Shown: one piece after another, positions 14,198 to 16,071 of the stretch
Layout: the number at the start of each line of letters is the position of its first letter
Position numbering within the stretch: the first letter of the stretch is position 1
DNA from: Candidatus Acetothermia bacterium
GTDB taxonomy: Bacteria; Bipolaricaulota; Bipolaricaulia; RBG-16-55-9; JANLFV01
DNA: 16,071 nucleotides
NCBI GenBank assembly: GCA_028275195.1
Contig: JAPWVC010000018.1
Coordinates: forward strand, 1-16,071
Direction: 5' to 3'
Made by a program: the position numbers and the translations under genes
Notes under the pieces: model-generated
Databases searched by the model: none
Seen by the model: the letters and a program-made list of their open reading frames with translations, nothing else
Told to the model about the DNA's origin: nothing

Positions 14198-15520
14198 CTA
14201 GAGCTGGTATTCCACGGTATAGGTCACTTGGGCCTCGCCTCCGGCCTCGACCGGGACGGTGAACGCGATCGTCCCGGCCTCAACCTTCCGATACTCCGCG
14301 CTCGCCTGGAGGACCGCCCAGTCGCCCCTTAAGTGCTCGATCACCTCGATCATCACATCTTTATCCTTGTGGTTCTTCAGTGTGATCCGGACCGAGTCGC
14401 GGTATTTCCCCTCGGCGACCCGCCGCTGCTCGACGAGCACCCGCTCGGCCACCAGGTCGAAGGCCCGCCCGACCGTGAGTGTCACCTTCTCGTCCACCGG
14501 GGTATGGGGGATCATGTCCTCCCCGAGGAAGAGGCCCTCCTGGTAGAATCGGACTGTCCCGGCGGGGAGGGGCTTCCCCAGGCCGCTCTCCTTAGAGTTG
14601 GTGAACTCGACCTCAGTCCAGACCCCATCGCGGTATTGGCCCTCATAGGTATAGCGCCACTCGGCCTTCACATGCGGGGCGGAGATGAAGGCGAACTGCT
14701 TGGTCTGGCCATCCTCGAGCGTGGCCGGGCGGTCAAGGGTGTAAAGGTGATATTCAAAGGCCGCCTCTTCCATGAACTCCGGGGCCGCGGGCATAGCCTC
14801 TAGCGCCTTCGCATAGCCTAACTCCCGCGGGGCCGTGACCCGGTGAGGCTGGCCAGCGACGAGCCGGAGCTGGGCATTCCGGTAGCCCAGCCCGGAGCGA
14901 TTCGTGACGCTGACGAAGCTCTTCAAGGCCAGCTCGTCTTCCCCGAACTGAGCAGTGTAACCCGCGGACCAACTCAGGCCCCGGGTGAGGTAGTTCAGCC
15001 GGATGTGTTGCTCGCCCTCCAGCTCAGTCGAGACCCGCCAGACCAGCGTCGGCTCGGTGGTCAGCACCGGGAGGCCGGGGAGGGTAAAACCCGTGGGAAC
15101 CTTGATGATCTGGACCTCCCCCGTCCTCTCTTGGAGGATGACCTCGCCTCCAGCGTCCGCGGCCAGGAGCTTCCCGCGGTAGACCCGCTCATCCTCGCGG
15201 ACCTCGATCTCCGCGCCGATGAATTGCTCAAGGAGGGCCGCCTCGCTCAATGGCTCATAGACGAACTCCTGCTCCAGGACCACGAGCCCCTCGCCCTCAA
15301 GGTAGACCGAGTCGGGGATGAGCCCCTCCGGGAGGTCTTGGAGGCTCAAGAGAGACTCGCCCGGCTCGAGCTTGACCGCCCTTTGCTCGCGCACCATGGC
15401 CAGATCGCCACTATAGATTGTCAACTGGACCGCCTCTTCTGCTCCGCCTTGGCCTTGAGAGATCGTCCCCAGCCCGAGGAGGAGCAACGCCAGGGGGAAG
15501 AGCAGGAGGATCTTTCTCAT
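14198..15520 (-). CDS. Exported DUF4139 domain-containing protein
   Basis: A 440-residue protein. Residues 1 to about 24 are a signal peptide: MRK, a Leu-rich core, then a Gly/Gln-rich cleavage region. The rest is beta-rich, with an N-terminal region (about 30-150) whose start (LTIYSGDLAMVREQRAV) resembles the DUF4140-like part found in these proteins, and a C-terminal DUF4139 region from about 160 with the family signature LNYLTRGLSWSAGYTAQF at 175-192. The biochemical role of DUF4139 proteins is not known to me; they are predicted envelope or secreted proteins. The start ATG 15520 has AGAGGTGAT at 15534-15526. It is the first gene of the operon leading to the phosphohexomutase and leuS, under the promoter at 15542-15570. 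The family call is made from the signature and architecture alone. Confidence 0.85.
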   Translation of the reverse strand: MRKILLLFPLALLLLGLGTISQGQGGAEEAVQLTIYSGDLAMVREQRAVKLEPGESLLSLQDLPEGLIPDSVYLEGEGLVVLEQEFVYEPLSEAALLEQFIGAEIEVREDERVYRGKLLAADAGGEVILQERTGEVQIIKVPTGFTLPGLPVLTTEPTLVWRVSTELEGEQHIRLNYLTRGLSWSAGYTAQFGEDELALKSFVSVTNRSGLGYRNAQLRLVAGQPHRVTAPRELGYAKALEAMPAAPEFMEEAAFEYHLYTLDRPATLEDGQTKQFAFISAPHVKAEWRYTYEGQYRDGVWTEVEFTNSKESGLGKPLPAGTVRFYQEGLFLGEDMIPHTPVDEKVTLTVGRAFDLVAERVLVEQRRVAEGKYRDSVRITLKNHKDKDVMIEVIEHLRGDWAVLQASAEYRKVEAGTIAFTVPVEAGGEAQVTYTVEYQL

Positions 15521-15541
15521 CTTTAATCACCTCTGGGACCG

Positions 15542-15570
15542 ATCATAGACGAGCTCGCCCCCCTTTTCAA
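15542..15570 (-). promoter_or_regulatory. Promoter of the DUF4139-mutase-leuS operon
   Basis: On the minus strand TTGAAA (15570-15565), 17 bases, TATGAT (15547-15542). RNA would start near 15535, almost at the Shine-Dalgarno site of the first gene. Confidence 0.75.
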
Positions 15571-15576
15571 GTGGTG

Positions 15577-15605
15577 TTGACAACCCCGGTCGCTCCCGCT
15601 AGAAT
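15577..15605 (+). promoter_or_regulatory. Promoter of the tRNA-Cys/tRNA-Val unit
   Basis: A perfect TTGACA (15577-15582), 17 bases, TAGAAT (15600-15605). RNA would start at 15611-15613, which coincides with the mature 5' end of tRNA-Cys (15612). Its -35 lies 6 bases from the -35 of the divergent operon promoter. Confidence 0.85.
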
Positions 15606-15611
15606 TTAAGG

Positions 15612-15686
15612 GGCGGCGTAGCCAAGAGGTAAGGCAAGGGTCTGCAAAACCCTCATACGCCGGTTCGAGTCCGGCCGCCGCCTCCA
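15612..15686 (+). tRNA. tRNA-Cys (anticodon GCA)
   Basis: A complete cloverleaf of 75 bases. The acceptor stem GGCGGCG/CGCCGCC is perfect. The D arm is GCC...GGC. The anticodon stem AGGGT/ACCCT encloses loop CTGCAAA, with GCA as anticodon. The T arm is GCCGG-TTCGAGT-CCGGC. The discriminator base is U, as in nearly all tRNA-Cys, and the 3' CCA is encoded. It is first in a two-tRNA unit, 10 bases before tRNA-Val. Confidence 0.97.
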
Positions 15687-15696
15687 CCGAATAAGA

Positions 15697-15772
15697 GGGT
15701 GGTTAGCTCAGTTGGGAGAGCGTCTGCTTGACGTGCAGAAGGCCGCAGGTTCGAGTCCTGCACCACCCACCA
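15697..15772 (+). tRNA. tRNA-Val (anticodon GAC)
   Basis: A complete cloverleaf of 76 bases. The acceptor stem GGGTGGT/ACCACCC is perfect. The D arm is GCTC...GAGC. The anticodon stem TCTGC/GCAGA encloses loop TTGACGT, with GAC as anticodon. The T arm is GCAGG-TTCGAGT-CCTGC. The discriminator is A and CCA is encoded. Position 37 is G. It is co-transcribed with tRNA-Cys. Confidence 0.97.
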
Positions 15773-15863
15773 GCCGGCGCTAGCATTAGCCTGTTTGACA
15801 CCCTGAGGGCCTAAAGTAATCCCCATCACAGTTTCCCGCCGCCAGGGTTGTATATCATCAGTT

Positions 15864-15933
15864 GAGGGGCGAGCAAGCATCTCGATCAAACCCTAACCTC
15901 TCACCCCCAGATCAAGAGGGCTGCTCGCCCCTC
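15864..15933. repeat. Long hairpin with perfect 12-bp outer stem
   Basis: GAGGGGCGAGCA (15864-15875) and TGCTCGCCCCTC (15922-15933) are exact reverse complements. Inside, CTCGATC (15881-15887) can pair with GATCAAGAG (15910-15918), leaving a two-base bulge, so the whole region folds as one arm of about 70 bases. No T-run follows. It may be part of a small RNA, a binding site or a mobile-element end; I do not recognise it. Confidence 0.6.
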
Positions 15934-16005
15934 TTCACTTGAGTTTACTGCCCTCTGCTCCCCCCAAGGCAAGTGCGAGCCGAGCCTCGGTCAGTATGAA
16001 AGCAG

Positions 16006-16036
16006 AGGCCCCACGAGATGGCTACTCGTGGGGCCT
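16006..16036. terminator. Perfect 12-bp hairpin, possible terminator
   Basis: AGGCCCCACGAG (16006-16017) pairs with CTCGTGGGGCCT (16025-16036) around a 7-base loop. The stem is very stable, but the sequence after it (TACTCGCGTTCTTG) is only slightly T-rich. It could end transcripts from the tRNA side or from a gene beyond the window on the minus strand. Confidence 0.45.
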
Positions 16037-16071
16037 TACTCGCGTTCTTGTCAACGCCTTTCAGGGGTTAT

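Larger units (their letters stand above)
15773..16071. other. Intergenic stretch with two inverted repeats and no gene
   Basis: No credible reading frame. The long minus-strand frame here is the antisense of the tRNAs. It holds hairpins at 15864-15933 and 16006-16036. A TTGACA at 15795-15800 has only a poor -10 (TAATCC, 16-base spacing). A second one on the minus strand at 16054-16049 has no -10. Confidence 0.5.

Noticed and set aside
15653..15889. A 78-codon minus-strand frame containing VQDSNLRPSARQADALPTEL
   Set aside because: It is the antisense of tRNA-Val and tRNA-Cys. This peptide string is a well-known false protein in databases, produced by translating tRNA genes backwards.

Overview
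The window is a gene-dense, GC-rich stretch of a bacterial chromosome. Its proteins are rich in Leu, Arg, Glu and Gly and poor in Asn and Gln, as is common in thermophiles. Shine-Dalgarno sites (GGAGG, AGGTGA) and clear sigma-70 type promoters mark it as bacterial. I cannot place it securely. A GC-rich, deep-branching, possibly thermophilic lineage (candidate phylum Bipolaricaulota/Acetothermia, or a Chloroflexota-like group) would fit, at low confidence. There is no CRISPR array, insertion sequence or prophage.

Layout from left to right. (a) 1-2330 is the least ordinary part: a hypothetical gene cut by the window edge, about 410 bases without a gene that hold an 11-bp inverted repeat, then a lone AAA+ ATPase with an unrecognised N-terminal half. 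(b) 2331-4451 is threonyl-tRNA synthetase (thrS). In front of it lies what looks like a complete attenuator: a strong promoter, a 24-codon leader ORF ending in Thr-Arg-Thr-Thr-Glu-Glu, a hairpin that starts at the leader stop codon, and an intrinsic terminator before the thrS Shine-Dalgarno site. (c) 4405-7377 holds a short ComEC-type DNA-uptake channel that converges on and overlaps thrS, a divergent MntP-type manganese exporter, and an exported protein of unknown function. (d) 7542-9680 is a two-gene unit: a membrane-anchored coiled-coil VWA-domain protein and an aldo/keto reductase. (e) 15520-9705, on the minus strand, is one tightly packed operon: exported DUF4139 protein, a 71-residue protein, a phosphohexomutase, and leucyl-tRNA synthetase (leuS). 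The last three genes overlap by 4 and 7 bases. (f) 15577-15772 holds tRNA-Cys(GCA) and tRNA-Val(GAC), from a promoter back to back with the operon promoter. (g) 15773-16071 has no gene but two strong inverted repeats.

The window is rich in translation genes: two aminoacyl-tRNA synthetases, two tRNAs, and a leader peptide that would let threonine supply control thrS. Predicted 5' leaders are short throughout. The thrS leader ORF begins almost at the predicted transcription start, and the tRNA-Cys promoter would start RNA at about the mature tRNA 5' end. The most interesting item is the thrS leader-peptide attenuator. Next are a roughly 120-residue insertion in the LeuRS editing region and the lone AAA+ ATPase.
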